Source of the DNA: Candidatus Gottesmanbacteria bacterium
Lineage (GTDB): Bacteria; Patescibacteriota; Microgenomatia; JACPZF01
Direction: 5' to 3'
Assembly: GCA_016195615.1 (NCBI GenBank)
Contig: JACPZF010000023.1
Span: 1-7,930, forward strand
Length of the DNA: 7,930 bases
The stretch's first letter is position 1, and each line of letters starts with the position of its first letter. The position numbers were made by a program, and so were the translations under genes. The notes beneath the pieces were generated by a model. The model saw only the letters and a program-made list of their open reading frames with translations. It had not been told where the DNA came from and did no database searches. Positions 1 through 5,098 of this stretch are shown piece after piece.

Positions 1-295
1 AAATAGCAAAGGAAGGAAAGCTTTGCAAGGCATCGAGTAGAGGCAAGCCAATTGATTCGATTTTTTCCGAAGAGGTAACGACTAAAGCAAGACTGGCAGC
101 GATTATAAGCGAGAAAACATAGGCGGTAAGAACTCTCATCAAGCTGGCGAAAAATCCGACAAAAAACTCCTGGGCATTAAGGGTGGTAAACCCGAGATAT
201 AAAATTAAAAGCAATAAAAAAATGGTAAAAACGAGGGAAATTTTTAACGCCTGTCCTTTTTTATGGACGATTTTAATATTATGGGTATACCTCAT
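1..295 (-). CDS. ABC transporter permease, NitT/TauT/SsuC type (N-terminal part, runs off left edge)
   Basis: The reverse strand reads open from an ATG at 295 to the window edge, giving 98 residues of a truncated protein. After a basic N-terminus (MRYTHNIKIVHKKGQALK) comes a strongly hydrophobic segment at about residues 18-36, which is a first membrane helix. A second hydrophobic stretch follows at about 58-73. The part ASLMRVLTAYVFSLIIAASL, followed by a segment ending LPLLDALQSFPSFAI, matches the start of the BPD_transp_1 domain of SsuC/TauC/NrtB permeases, where a residue pattern S..R...G/Y precedes the helix and 'PLL.AL.S.P..A' follows. Such proteins form the membrane channel for uptake of sulfonates, nitrate, pyrimidine precursors or similar small molecules, with a separate ATPase and a binding protein. 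The partners would lie to the left, outside the window. The substrate cannot be told. The start is supported by a -10 box 6 bases upstream. Confidence 0.72.
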   Translation of the reverse strand, partial: MRYTHNIKIVHKKGQALKISLVFTIFLLLLILYLGFTTLNAQEFFVGFFASLMRVLTAYVFSLIIAASLALVVTSSEKIESIGLPLLDALQSFPSFAI

Positions 296-301
296 AAGTC
301 T

Positions 302-310
302 ATTGTAGCA
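302..310 (-). promoter_or_regulatory. Extended -10 promoter of the ABC permease gene
   Basis: On the reverse strand the sequence TGC-TACAAT ends 6 bases before the ATG at 295. This is an extended -10 element (TGn plus a 5/6 match to TATAAT). No convincing -35 is seen. A transcription start about 6-7 bases downstream would fall on the start codon, so the mRNA would be leaderless. Confidence 0.5.
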
Positions 311-340
311 CTGTTAAGGAATACTCTGCCGTATAATCTT

Positions 341-370
341 TTGAATTTATAAGGCTGTATAGATTATAAT
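341..370 (+). promoter_or_regulatory. Promoter of the 378 gene, leaderless type
   Basis: TTGAAT (341-346) and a perfect TATAAT (365-370) are separated by 18 bases, and the ATG follows 7 bases after the -10 box. There is no room for an SD sequence, so a leaderless transcript starting at or next to the ATG is predicted. Confidence 0.6.
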
Positions 371-377
371 TATAGGT

Positions 378-1034
378 ATGACAGAAACAGAAAGAGTCAA
401 TACCGGCGCCATATTTTTAAATGAACGCCTGGGTGAAAGACGAGCGCTTGTCATTCATAATTTACCAGAAAACCTCGGAAATCCTGATTTAATAAATTTT
501 CTTCAACGCAATAGATTTCCAGTAAAATCGTTACAGGAAATATTAGCAGAAGATTTAGAACAGGAGTGGACTGATTTAGACGCCTTCGAGGGGCATCCTG
601 CGAAGAAACCGATTGAAACACTTGCCATTCGTACGATGAATATTTCACTCTACGGAGAGATTGAGTCTACAAGGGTTCATTCTTTGGGCGGCGGCAGTAA
701 TACTAAGTATCGGGTTCCCTCTTATCCTATTCCCGGAATCGAAATTGTCGTGCTAAAAAATGATGGTAAATTAGTTTATACAATTCCTCTCGAAACAATC
801 AGCGTACCCGGTGCTTTGTACTTAGCATCGGTGAAAAGCTTACCTCCTGTAACCCTATCACAATCAGGAGACGCGCTTCTTTTAGAAGAGGGTATTGCAA
901 GGAAACTTACGTCTGCCGAAGAAGGTACTCAATATCTTTATATTGGCCGCCCTTGGGACTTGAAGAACTATCACATGGTTGCACGAAGACAGCCAGGAAG
1001 AGATGTTTCACGTAAATTCCATTACCTAACATAA
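378..1034 (+). CDS. Hypothetical soluble protein, 218 aa
   Basis: I do not recognise a family. The protein has 218 residues, no signal peptide and no membrane segment, so it is probably cytoplasmic. The N-terminal half (about 1-85) is charged and likely mostly helical, with an acidic patch EDLEQEWTDLD near residues 58-68. A Gly-rich turn (GGGSN, about 104-108) leads into a beta-rich part (about 110-165) with alternating hydrophobic residues. The last 30 residues are basic and aromatic (IGRPWDLKNYHMVARR). The ATG is supported by a strong promoter ending 7 bases upstream. The gene stands alone: the upstream gene is divergent and the downstream one is convergent. A 197-base antisense reading frame inside it is a shadow. 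Coding is supported by the length of the open frame and the promoter, not by homology. Confidence 0.75.
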   Translation: MTETERVNTGAIFLNERLGERRALVIHNLPENLGNPDLINFLQRNRFPVKSLQEILAEDLEQEWTDLDAFEGHPAKKPIETLAIRTMNISLYGEIESTRVHSLGGGSNTKYRVPSYPIPGIEIVVLKNDGKLVYTIPLETISVPGALYLASVKSLPPVTLSQSGDALLLEEGIARKLTSAEEGTQYLYIGRPWDLKNYHMVARRQPGRDVSRKFHYLT

Positions 1035-1106
1035 CCTTTGACTAAAAAAGCTTATGATTGGAAGAAGAGACAATTAAATGTGGAGTAAATTTAGCCTATA
1101 CAAATG

Positions 1107-1628
1107 CTACTTTTTTTCTGTGGTTGCCAAAAGATAAACATCAGCAACTTTTTCTAATCCTTCTTCGCCAAAAGTATCCACTAAAAATTGTTTGGTCTGA
1201 TTAAAAGCTTCCAAGAGATTATCAGTCAATTTTCCGCTATCAAATAGTGGTTTGTGTGTTAAATAAAAAACGAGATGGTAATCGTATTGGCCCGAAATTT
1301 TGGTTTTTTCTATTCCGCCTACTGCATCCGCAACGGCAAAACGTTGCCTTTTTCTTTTATCTGTTTCTGTTTCATAAGCCATGGCGGGGTTCCATTTAAA
1401 GCCAAAAGACTTGCCAGCTTGTTCTCTCGTTCCTCGAATAACTTGATTACCGCTAGTGACATAAAGTTCATTCGCGCCAGTCCTTTCTGCTATTTCTTCG
1501 CCAATTAGTTGTGCTGTTGTTGTATCAGCACCCCCTAAGGAAAATCCAATCATTGGGTGACCATCGGGCGATATTCCCACACCAATCGGTTTTAGATCGA
1601 TATTCTCTGCGTTATTTTTTAATCCCAT
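1107..1628 (-). CDS. Hypothetical soluble protein, 173 aa
   Basis: I cannot assign a family. The protein has 173 residues with no membrane segment or signal peptide. The N-terminal part contains a Gly-rich stretch (GVGISPDGHPMIGFSLGGAD, about 16-35) that could be a beta-turn-beta element. It is followed by a helix with TTTAQLIGEEIAERTG, a strand (ELYVTSGNQVI) and a very basic patch KRKRQR (about 91-96). A beta-like part (YDYHLVFYL) and a long amphipathic helix (LTDNLLEAFNQTKQFLVDTF) close the protein. The pattern suggests a small alpha/beta fold, but no catalytic motif is visible. The gene is convergent with the 378 gene, with a 72-base gap, and divergent from the DUF5680-type gene. Its promoter, TTGATA-16-TATAAT, leaves a leader of about 17 bases without an SD. 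Confidence 0.75.
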   Translation of the reverse strand: MGLKNNAENIDLKPIGVGISPDGHPMIGFSLGGADTTTAQLIGEEIAERTGANELYVTSGNQVIRGTREQAGKSFGFKWNPAMAYETETDKRKRQRFAVADAVGGIEKTKISGQYDYHLVFYLTHKPLFDSGKLTDNLLEAFNQTKQFLVDTFGEEGLEKVADVYLLATTEKK

Positions 1629-1652
1629 AGATTTATTACTTAATTTAGCCTA

Positions 1653-1680
1653 ATTATACGCTATTTTTGCTAATTATCAA
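1653..1680 (-). promoter_or_regulatory. Promoter of the 1107-1628 gene
   Basis: On the reverse strand TTGATA (1680-1675, 5/6 to the -35 consensus), a 16-base spacer and a perfect TATAAT (1658-1653) precede the ATG at 1628 by 24 bases. The predicted leader of about 17 bases has no SD. The promoter is back to back with that of the DUF5680-type gene. Confidence 0.6.
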
Positions 1681-1694
1681 AAGTAATTTATATT

Positions 1695-1714
1695 CTTTGT
1701 TATAATTAACAAAG
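1695..1714 (+). promoter_or_regulatory. Extended -10 promoter inside a perfect inverted repeat (candidate operator)
   Basis: The arms CTTTGTTA (1695-1702) and TAACAAAG (1707-1714) are perfect inverted repeats around a 4-base spacer. The same bases contain TGT-TATAAT (1698-1706), an extended -10 box for the gene starting at 1724. A transcription start near 1713 would leave a leader of about 10 bases with no SD. A dimeric repressor bound to the palindrome would cover the -10 box, so this is a good operator candidate. The bound protein is unknown. Confidence 0.5.
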
Positions 1715-1723
1715 CTTTCTATC

Positions 1724-2203
1724 ATGAAGATTAATCTCGAAGACCTACGAAAATTTCTTATTTCTTCCAATAAGGCTGGTTATGCCACTGGGGAAGAAAA
1801 AGCCTGGATAAAAGAAAAAGATCGATCAACTACGATTAACTATAAAAAAAATAAGTGGAAATCTCACGACAATTTTTTTGGCGGCGAGCCCTACGGCGGC
1901 AGAACCGTTGTTTTTTATGAGAATAAACCTGTTTGGATCATGGTTTATTACGGCTTGGTAGAAAAAACAATTAGCGATCCGGAAACAATTTATAAAGTTT
2001 TAAGAAACGCTCTTCGTTTAATGCCAAAAGACTATCCTTTCCGCGGCCTGGCCAGATATAAAGAGGCAGAGTATTTGTATGTTAATAAATGGTTTGGTAA
2101 CCTTGAAAATTTTTCCGGCAAGGAAATTATTAAGATAGGGAAACGAGTCGTTTATAAAGCAAATTATATGGGAGGTCTGGTAGATCAAAGATTTAGAGTG
2201 TGA
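1724..2203 (+). CDS. DUF5680-domain protein
   Basis: The 159-residue protein looks like a stand-alone DUF5680 domain. It starts with an 'L.DLRKFLISSNKAGYATGEE' helix and has the conserved core H-D-x-F-F-G-G at about 48-54. This is followed by GGRTVVFYENKPVWIMVYYG at about 58-77 and an F-R-G motif at 106-108. The end, YMGGLVDQ, is typical of the family, which usually stops just after 'GGL'. The function of the family is not known. From memory the domain also occurs fused behind XRE-type helix-turn-helix domains, and no such domain is present here. The protein is soluble with no membrane segment. It stops with TGA at the position expected for the family, which argues that TGA is a true stop in this genome. 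The gene is transcribed alone from a promoter embedded in a palindrome. Confidence 0.78.
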   Translation: MKINLEDLRKFLISSNKAGYATGEEKAWIKEKDRSTTINYKKNKWKSHDNFFGGEPYGGRTVVFYENKPVWIMVYYGLVEKTISDPETIYKVLRNALRLMPKDYPFRGLARYKEAEYLYVNKWFGNLENFSGKEIIKIGKRVVYKANYMGGLVDQRFRV

Positions 2204-2215
2204 ATAACATGACAG

Positions 2216-2359
2216 CTATAAGTTTTGAAGTTGGCCTTTGGGCATGCGAATGCCTTCGCCGGGAACCAGTTCGTAACCAGTTGGCTTATCGGTTTCGTCA
2301 AACAATTTCATTAAACATTTGCCGCTGATTTGGGTTAAATTTTCTATGGCTTTTGGTCG
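2216..2359 (-). pseudogene. Coding-like remnant or tiny gene downstream of vapC
   Basis: The 165-base gap between the DUF5680-type gene and vapC is not random-looking. On the reverse strand it is open for 47 codons between a TAG at 2362-2360 and a TAG at 2218-2216. The product has a natural-looking composition: residues 12-31 read SGKCLMKLFDETDKPTGYEL, and the end is VPGEGIRMPKGQLQNL. The only internal early ATG (2311) would give a 31-residue peptide, and no SD or promoter is visible. It may be the C-terminal tail of a gene that was lost when vapBC arrived or when the region rearranged, or a short third gene of the vapBC transcript. I do not recognise the family. Confidence 0.3.
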
Positions 2360-2368
2360 CTATTTTTT

Positions 2369-2803
2369 TTATTTTCCATAGTCTTTTAAATCTATAATTT
2401 TGACTCCGTCAATCGTTTTTTTTTGGTGTTTGGGATTGTCTGTTAGTAGTGGGGCATTGTATTCTTTGGCTACTGCCACAAACGCCGCATCATAAAAAGT
2501 CATATTGTTTTCATAGGCAATTTTTATTGTTTCCTGGGCCTGTTTTTCATTTTGGGAAACAAACTGGACGGGAATGCTGTAATATGCCGATAGGGAACCC
2601 ATGGTGTTTTGTAAAGACATTTGTTTATGCAAAAGAGCGTTGGCGATTTCGTATTTAGCCAGTTCAGGTTGCAGCAACAAAATTTTTCCTTTCTGAACCT
2701 CTTTAAGGATTTTATCTGCCTGCGTTGTATAGTTTTCGTTTTGTCTGTTGAGCCATTTTACGGTGACGGACGAATCAATTACTTTTAGCTGTTTGGTTTT
2801 CAT
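2369..2803 (-). CDS. vapC: VapC-like PIN-domain ribonuclease toxin
   Basis: The 144-residue protein is a complete PIN domain. The four acidic residues that bind the metal ions are visible: D10 in VIDSSVTVKW, E52 in KYEIANALL, D105 in TFYDAAFVAVAKE and D122 in LLTDNPK. VapC toxins cut RNA, often tRNA or rRNA, when freed from their antitoxin. The gene follows the AbrB-type antitoxin gene with only 2 bases between the antitoxin stop and the toxin ATG. This is the usual antitoxin-first order and suggests coupled translation, as no SD is seen. The length is normal for VapC. The RNA target cannot be read from sequence. No terminator stem is visible after the stop. Confidence 0.9.
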   Translation of the reverse strand: MKTKQLKVIDSSVTVKWLNRQNENYTTQADKILKEVQKGKILLLQPELAKYEIANALLHKQMSLQNTMGSLSAYYSIPVQFVSQNEKQAQETIKIAYENNMTFYDAAFVAVAKEYNAPLLTDNPKHQKKTIDGVKIIDLKDYGK

Positions 2804-2805
2804 AA

Positions 2806-3075
2806 TTAATGTTTTTGGCGGTCATCATTAATGAATTTTGCCAAATTACCCCTTTTTCCCTTAAAAGAGCGGCTGAGTTCAATTTTCAGCCAAATATCGG
2901 GCCAGTTTGGTTCAGATTTTTCTGTATAAGGTTTTATTATCAGTTCATTTCTGGTTATAGTTGTAATTGTTACTACTGTATTAGAAGCGGGCCATTTTAA
3001 GGTGGCCCTTATTTTTTCGGGGATGGTGAGCTGACCCCGGTCTCTGATAATAGCGGTACCTTGGGTGTTTGTCAT
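2806..3075 (-). CDS. vapB: VapB-like antitoxin, AbrB/SpoVT fold
   Basis: The 89-residue protein begins with a swapped-hairpin AbrB-type DNA-binding domain. IIRDRGQLTIPEKIRATLKW at about 9-28 matches the 'RGQ.TIP..IR..L' core of the family, and strands follow to about residue 50 (TVVTITTITRNELIIKP). The remaining Trp- and Lys-rich part (about 55-85) should be the flexible segment that wraps around the VapC toxin. Antitoxins of this kind neutralise the toxin and, with it, repress their own promoter. The start at 3075 is set by a near-consensus promoter, TTGACA-17-TATTCT, ending 7 bases before the ATG, so the operon mRNA is predicted to be leaderless. Three 8-bp direct repeats lie over the -10 box and spacer. 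Confidence 0.85.
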   Translation of the reverse strand: MTNTQGTAIIRDRGQLTIPEKIRATLKWPASNTVVTITTITRNELIIKPYTEKSEPNWPDIWLKIELSRSFKGKRGNLAKFINDDRQKH

Positions 3076-3079
3076 ATAA

Positions 3080-3111
3080 TTCAGAATATCAGAAAATCAG
3101 AATTTTGTCAA
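3080..3111 (-). promoter_or_regulatory. vapBC promoter with three 8-bp direct repeats (candidate VapB operator)
   Basis: On the reverse strand TTGACA (3111-3106), 17 bases and TATTCT (3088-3083) form the promoter. Read forward, 3080-3103 consists of three tandem 8-base units (TTCAGAAT, ATCAGAAA, ATCAGAAT) covering the -10 box and most of the spacer. The first unit is also part of the small palindrome ATTCAGAAT (3079-3087). Autoregulated antitoxins bind repeats in just this position, so an operator role is inferred. Confidence 0.6.
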
Positions 3112-3132
3112 CATAGTAATTTAAAGTACAAT
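3105..3132 (+). promoter_or_regulatory. Possible forward promoter divergent from vapBC
   Basis: TTGTCA (3105-3110), 16 bases and TACAAT (3127-3132) each match the consensus in 5 of 6 positions. The -35 box is the complement of the vapBC -35 box, so the two promoters would share the same bases and could not be occupied together. A second choice is ATGACA (3158-3163)-17-TTTAAT (3181-3186). Either could serve the PepE-like gene. If the second is used, the TTG at 3190 would lie upstream of the transcript, which favours the ATG at 3244. Confidence 0.35.
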
Positions 3133-3189
3133 TGATGTAATTGGATAAGTAAATTCTATGACATTTACCAAATACCGTATTTTAATTTA

Positions 3190-4218
3190 TTGCCAAAATC
3201 CCGACCAACTCCAAGGCAACTGCTGGCAATTTGTGGGAAAAAAATGAAAAAAACCGCCCTCCAACTTTTGGCGCAAAGAGATTTAGCGAGAAAAGAGAAA
3301 GACTTCAAAAAAGCCGACAGCATCAGGAGAGAAATAGAAGTGATGGGATACCAAATAGTTGATGGAGTAAAAGGTGTTGAGTTACTGCGAATTAAAGAAT
3401 TAAAGAATCAAGGAATTAAGGAATTAAAGAAGGGATTAGTCGCGGTATTTGGTTCAGGAGAAATGTCGCCAACCGGAAGAAGAATCCACGAATATTTAAT
3501 TTCCGATAAAAAGCCACCTGTTAAAATTGCGCTTTTGGAAACGCCAGCCGGTTTTGAAGAAAATCCCAGATCTTGGTATGGGAAGCTAGCGGAAATGTTA
3601 GAAGTTGGCCTAGCACCATATCAACCCCAAATATTTTTTGTCGAAGCCCTAACCCGCAAAGGAACAAAAAGTACCAACGATAAAGAAATTCTTAGAACTC
3701 TTTTATCCGCGCACTATATTCATACCGGTGCCGGTAGTCCGACTTACGCCGTAAAACATTTAAAAAACTCTCTGGCTTTCAAATATCTTTACCAACAAAA
3801 CCAAAAGGGTCTAAGCTTATCGTTTGCTTCGGCGGCCGCCATTGCGATTGGCAGATTTTGTTTACCCGTCTATGAAATTTATAAAGCCGGAGCCAATCTT
3901 CATTGGGAAGACGGCCTAGATTTTTTTAAACGGTTTGATTTAAATTTAACGATCATTCCTCATTGGAATAACCAAGAGGGAGGGGCCGAAATCGATACCA
4001 GCTGTTGTTATATGGGGCAAAAGCGATTTAACGAATTAAGAAAAATTTTACCCGGAGCAACGACGATTTTAGGAATTGACGAACAAACCGCAGCGGTTTT
4101 TGATCCTAATAAAAAAGAGGTTTTAATTATGGGCAATGGTGAGGTGGTCGTAATAAAAGGCCAAAAGGCAGATCATTTTTCCAGTGGAGAAAACTTTTCT
4201 TTTACGCTTTTAAATTAA
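3190..4218 (+). CDS. Peptidase S51/PepE-like protein with an N-terminal cysteinyl-tRNA-synthetase-tail-like segment
   Basis: The frame is open from a TTG at 3190. I prefer the ATG at 3244, which gives 324 residues (numbering below), because the first 18 residues look non-native. Residues 8-45 (LLAQRDLARKEKDFKKADSI and on to VDGVKGVEL) match the C-terminal helical tail of CysRS. A repeat-encoded linker follows (about 50-62, KELKNQGIKELKK). From 65 there is a class I amidotransferase-like domain of the S51/cyanophycinase group: FGSGEMSPTG (69-78), TGAGSPTYAVKHL (161-173), the nucleophile elbow FASAAA with Ser196 (family pattern SAGA), the His motif IIPHWNN with His240, and LGIDEQTA (276-283). 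PepE-type enzymes are serine hydrolases acting on small acidic peptides. The Ser and His are present, but the elbow Gly is Ala, so the activity is uncertain. The protein is cytoplasmic, with no membrane segment. The btpA-like gene follows after 15 bases. Confidence 0.8.
   Translation: MPKSRPTPRQLLAICGKKMKKTALQLLAQRDLARKEKDFKKADSIRREIEVMGYQIVDGVKGVELLRIKELKNQGIKELKKGLVAVFGSGEMSPTGRRIHEYLISDKKPPVKIALLETPAGFEENPRSWYGKLAEMLEVGLAPYQPQIFFVEALTRKGTKSTNDKEILRTLLSAHYIHTGAGSPTYAVKHLKNSLAFKYLYQQNQKGLSLSFASAAAIAIGRFCLPVYEIYKAGANLHWEDGLDFFKRFDLNLTIIPHWNNQEGGAEIDTSCCYMGQKRFNELRKILPGATTILGIDEQTAAVFDPNKKEVLIMGNGEVVVIKGQKADHFSSGENFSFTLLN
3389..3432 (+). repeat. 8-bp tandem repeat array 1 (GAATTAAA type), in frame at a domain junction
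   Basis: Five units of 8 bases (GAATTAAA, GAATTAAA, GAATCAAG, GAATTAAG, GAATTAAA) and a half unit GAAG run from 3389 to 3432. They encode the linker between the CysRS-tail-like part and the PepE-like domain. Since 8 is not a multiple of 3, the peptide repeats every 24 bases. The third unit carries C where T would give an in-frame TAA. It is the same repeat family as the array at 5011-5090. Confidence 0.85.
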
Positions 4219-4227
4219 TGTTAAAAT
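4219..4227 (+). promoter_or_regulatory. Extended -10 box before the btpA-like gene
   Basis: TGT-TAAAAT (4219-4227) lies in the 15-base gap after the PepE-like gene and ends 6 bases before the ATG at 4234. No good -35 is seen. It would give a leaderless mRNA for the btpA-like gene in addition to read-through from upstream. Confidence 0.4.
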
Positions 4228-4233
4228 GCAAAA

Positions 4234-5070
4234 ATGAACGATTTATTTGGCAAGAAAAAAACTCTCATCGGGATGGTGCATCTTTTACCACTGCCCGGCG
4301 CGCCGCTTTTTCAAAATAACTTTTCGCAAACCATTGACAGAGCAGTAGGTGAAGCCAAAATATTAGAAAAGGCAGGATTTACTGCGGTACTAGTAGAAAA
4401 CTACGGCGACGTGCCGTTTGCCAAAGAGGCAGTTGACGAGCAGACTTTCCAGGCGATGGATGAAGTTTTAAAAAAAGTAAGAGCAGAGGTTAAATTGCCA
4501 ATCGGAGTTAATGTTTTAAGAAACGACAGTCTGTCGGCGATGAAGTTGGCCCACCAAAATGGCTGTCAATTTATCAGAGTTAACGTCTTATCAGGAGGGA
4601 TGTTAACCGACCAAGGAGTAATCGAAGGAAAAGCCTACGAACTATTAAGACTAAGAAAACAACTAAGCAGCAAAGTTTTAATTTTGGCCGACGTCCTAGT
4701 TAAACATGCCATCCCGCTAGGTAAGATTGATGTTTCAGCAGTAGCAAGAGATACGGCTTACCGCTCGCTTGCGGATGCATTAATTGTAACTGGGGCGGAA
4801 ACAGGGAAAGAGGCAGGTTTAGAAAGACTTCTGGCGGTAAAAAAAGCCGTGCCGGACAGACCGCTTTTAGTTGGAAGCGGGATAAATATTAACAATATTC
4901 ATAAATACTTAGCGATCGCCGACGGTGCCATCGTTGGTACGGGCCTTAAGATTGACAACCAGACCACTAGTCCGATTTCTTTAGAGAAAGCGAGAGGACT
5001 GGTAGAAGTATTAAGGAACCAAGGAATCAAGGAACCAAGGAATCAAGGAATCAAGGAATCAAAGAAGTAA
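4234..5070 (+). CDS. BtpA/SgcQ-family TIM-barrel protein
   Basis: The 278-residue protein is recognised by its N-terminus, IGMVHLLPLPGAP (12-24), the hallmark of the BtpA family. Further family features are VENYGDVPF (54-62), the strand IGVNVLRND (90-98), VTGAETG (185-191), GSGIN (214-218) and DGAIVGTGLK (230-239). The last two are phosphate-binding loops of a (beta/alpha)8 barrel. BtpA was named for a role in photosystem I biogenesis in cyanobacteria. Most family members are in non-photosynthetic bacteria and have no settled function, so I give no symbol. The family domain ends near residue 260. The last 18 residues (NQGIKEPR repeated, then a Lys tail) are encoded by an 8-bp repeat array and are probably a non-essential, disordered extension. 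The GNAT gene follows after 28 bases, themselves mostly repeat. Confidence 0.87.
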   Translation: MNDLFGKKKTLIGMVHLLPLPGAPLFQNNFSQTIDRAVGEAKILEKAGFTAVLVENYGDVPFAKEAVDEQTFQAMDEVLKKVRAEVKLPIGVNVLRNDSLSAMKLAHQNGCQFIRVNVLSGGMLTDQGVIEGKAYELLRLRKQLSSKVLILADVLVKHAIPLGKIDVSAVARDTAYRSLADALIVTGAETGKEAGLERLLAVKKAVPDRPLLVGSGININNIHKYLAIADGAIVGTGLKIDNQTTSPISLEKARGLVEVLRNQGIKEPRNQGIKESKK

Positions 5071-5090
5071 GGAATTAAGGAATTAAACAA
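5011..5090 (+). repeat. 8-bp tandem repeat array 2 (YYAAGGAA), spanning a stop codon and an intergenic gap
   Basis: Ten contiguous 8-base units start at 5011: TTAAGGAA, CCAAGGAA, TCAAGGAA, CCAAGGAA, TCAAGGAA twice, TCAAAGAA, GTAAGGAA, TTAAGGAA and TTAAACAA. The array encodes the last 18 residues of the BtpA-like protein, supplies its TAA stop (5068-5070, in unit 8), fills the gap and ends 8 bases before the ATG of the GNAT gene. Units 2-7 all have C at position 2, whereas the first and the post-stop units have T. It is related to the array at 3389-3432. Confidence 0.9.
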
Positions 5091-5098
5091 TCAACAGC

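Noticed and set aside
451..648. Antisense reading frame of 65 codons inside the 378 gene
   Set aside because: It lies entirely within a longer gene with a strong promoter and has no signals of its own.
1079..1138. Nineteen-codon frame after the 378 gene
   Set aside because: It is very short, without SD or promoter, and overlaps the end of the convergent gene.
1275..1508. Forward reading frame of 77 codons opposite the 173-aa gene
   Set aside because: Its composition (Phe, Cys, Ser runs) is that of an antisense shadow, and it has no promoter or start signal.
1088..1652. The 11-bp direct repeat AATTTAGCCTA at 1088-1098 and 1642-1652, flanking the 173-aa gene like a target duplication
   Set aside because: Several 11-bp matches are expected by chance in an AT-rich window of this size. 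The gene's promoter lies outside the right copy, and there are no terminal inverted repeats or transposase.
2201..2233. TGA read as an amino acid, as in some candidate-phyla lineages
   Set aside because: The TGA at 2201 falls where the DUF5680 family normally ends, and no gene in the window needs TGA read-through.
2361..2370. T-run near the end of vapC as a terminator
   Set aside because: No GC-rich stem precedes it on the forward strand, and for vapC the run is A-rich, so it cannot be an intrinsic terminator.
2449..3000. Forward reading frames opposite vapC (2449-2658) and vapB (2809-3000)
   Set aside because: They are shadows of a clearly recognised toxin-antitoxin pair.
3389..3432. Repeat arrays as a CRISPR
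   Set aside because: The units are 8-bp tandem copies without spacers, and they are translated in part.
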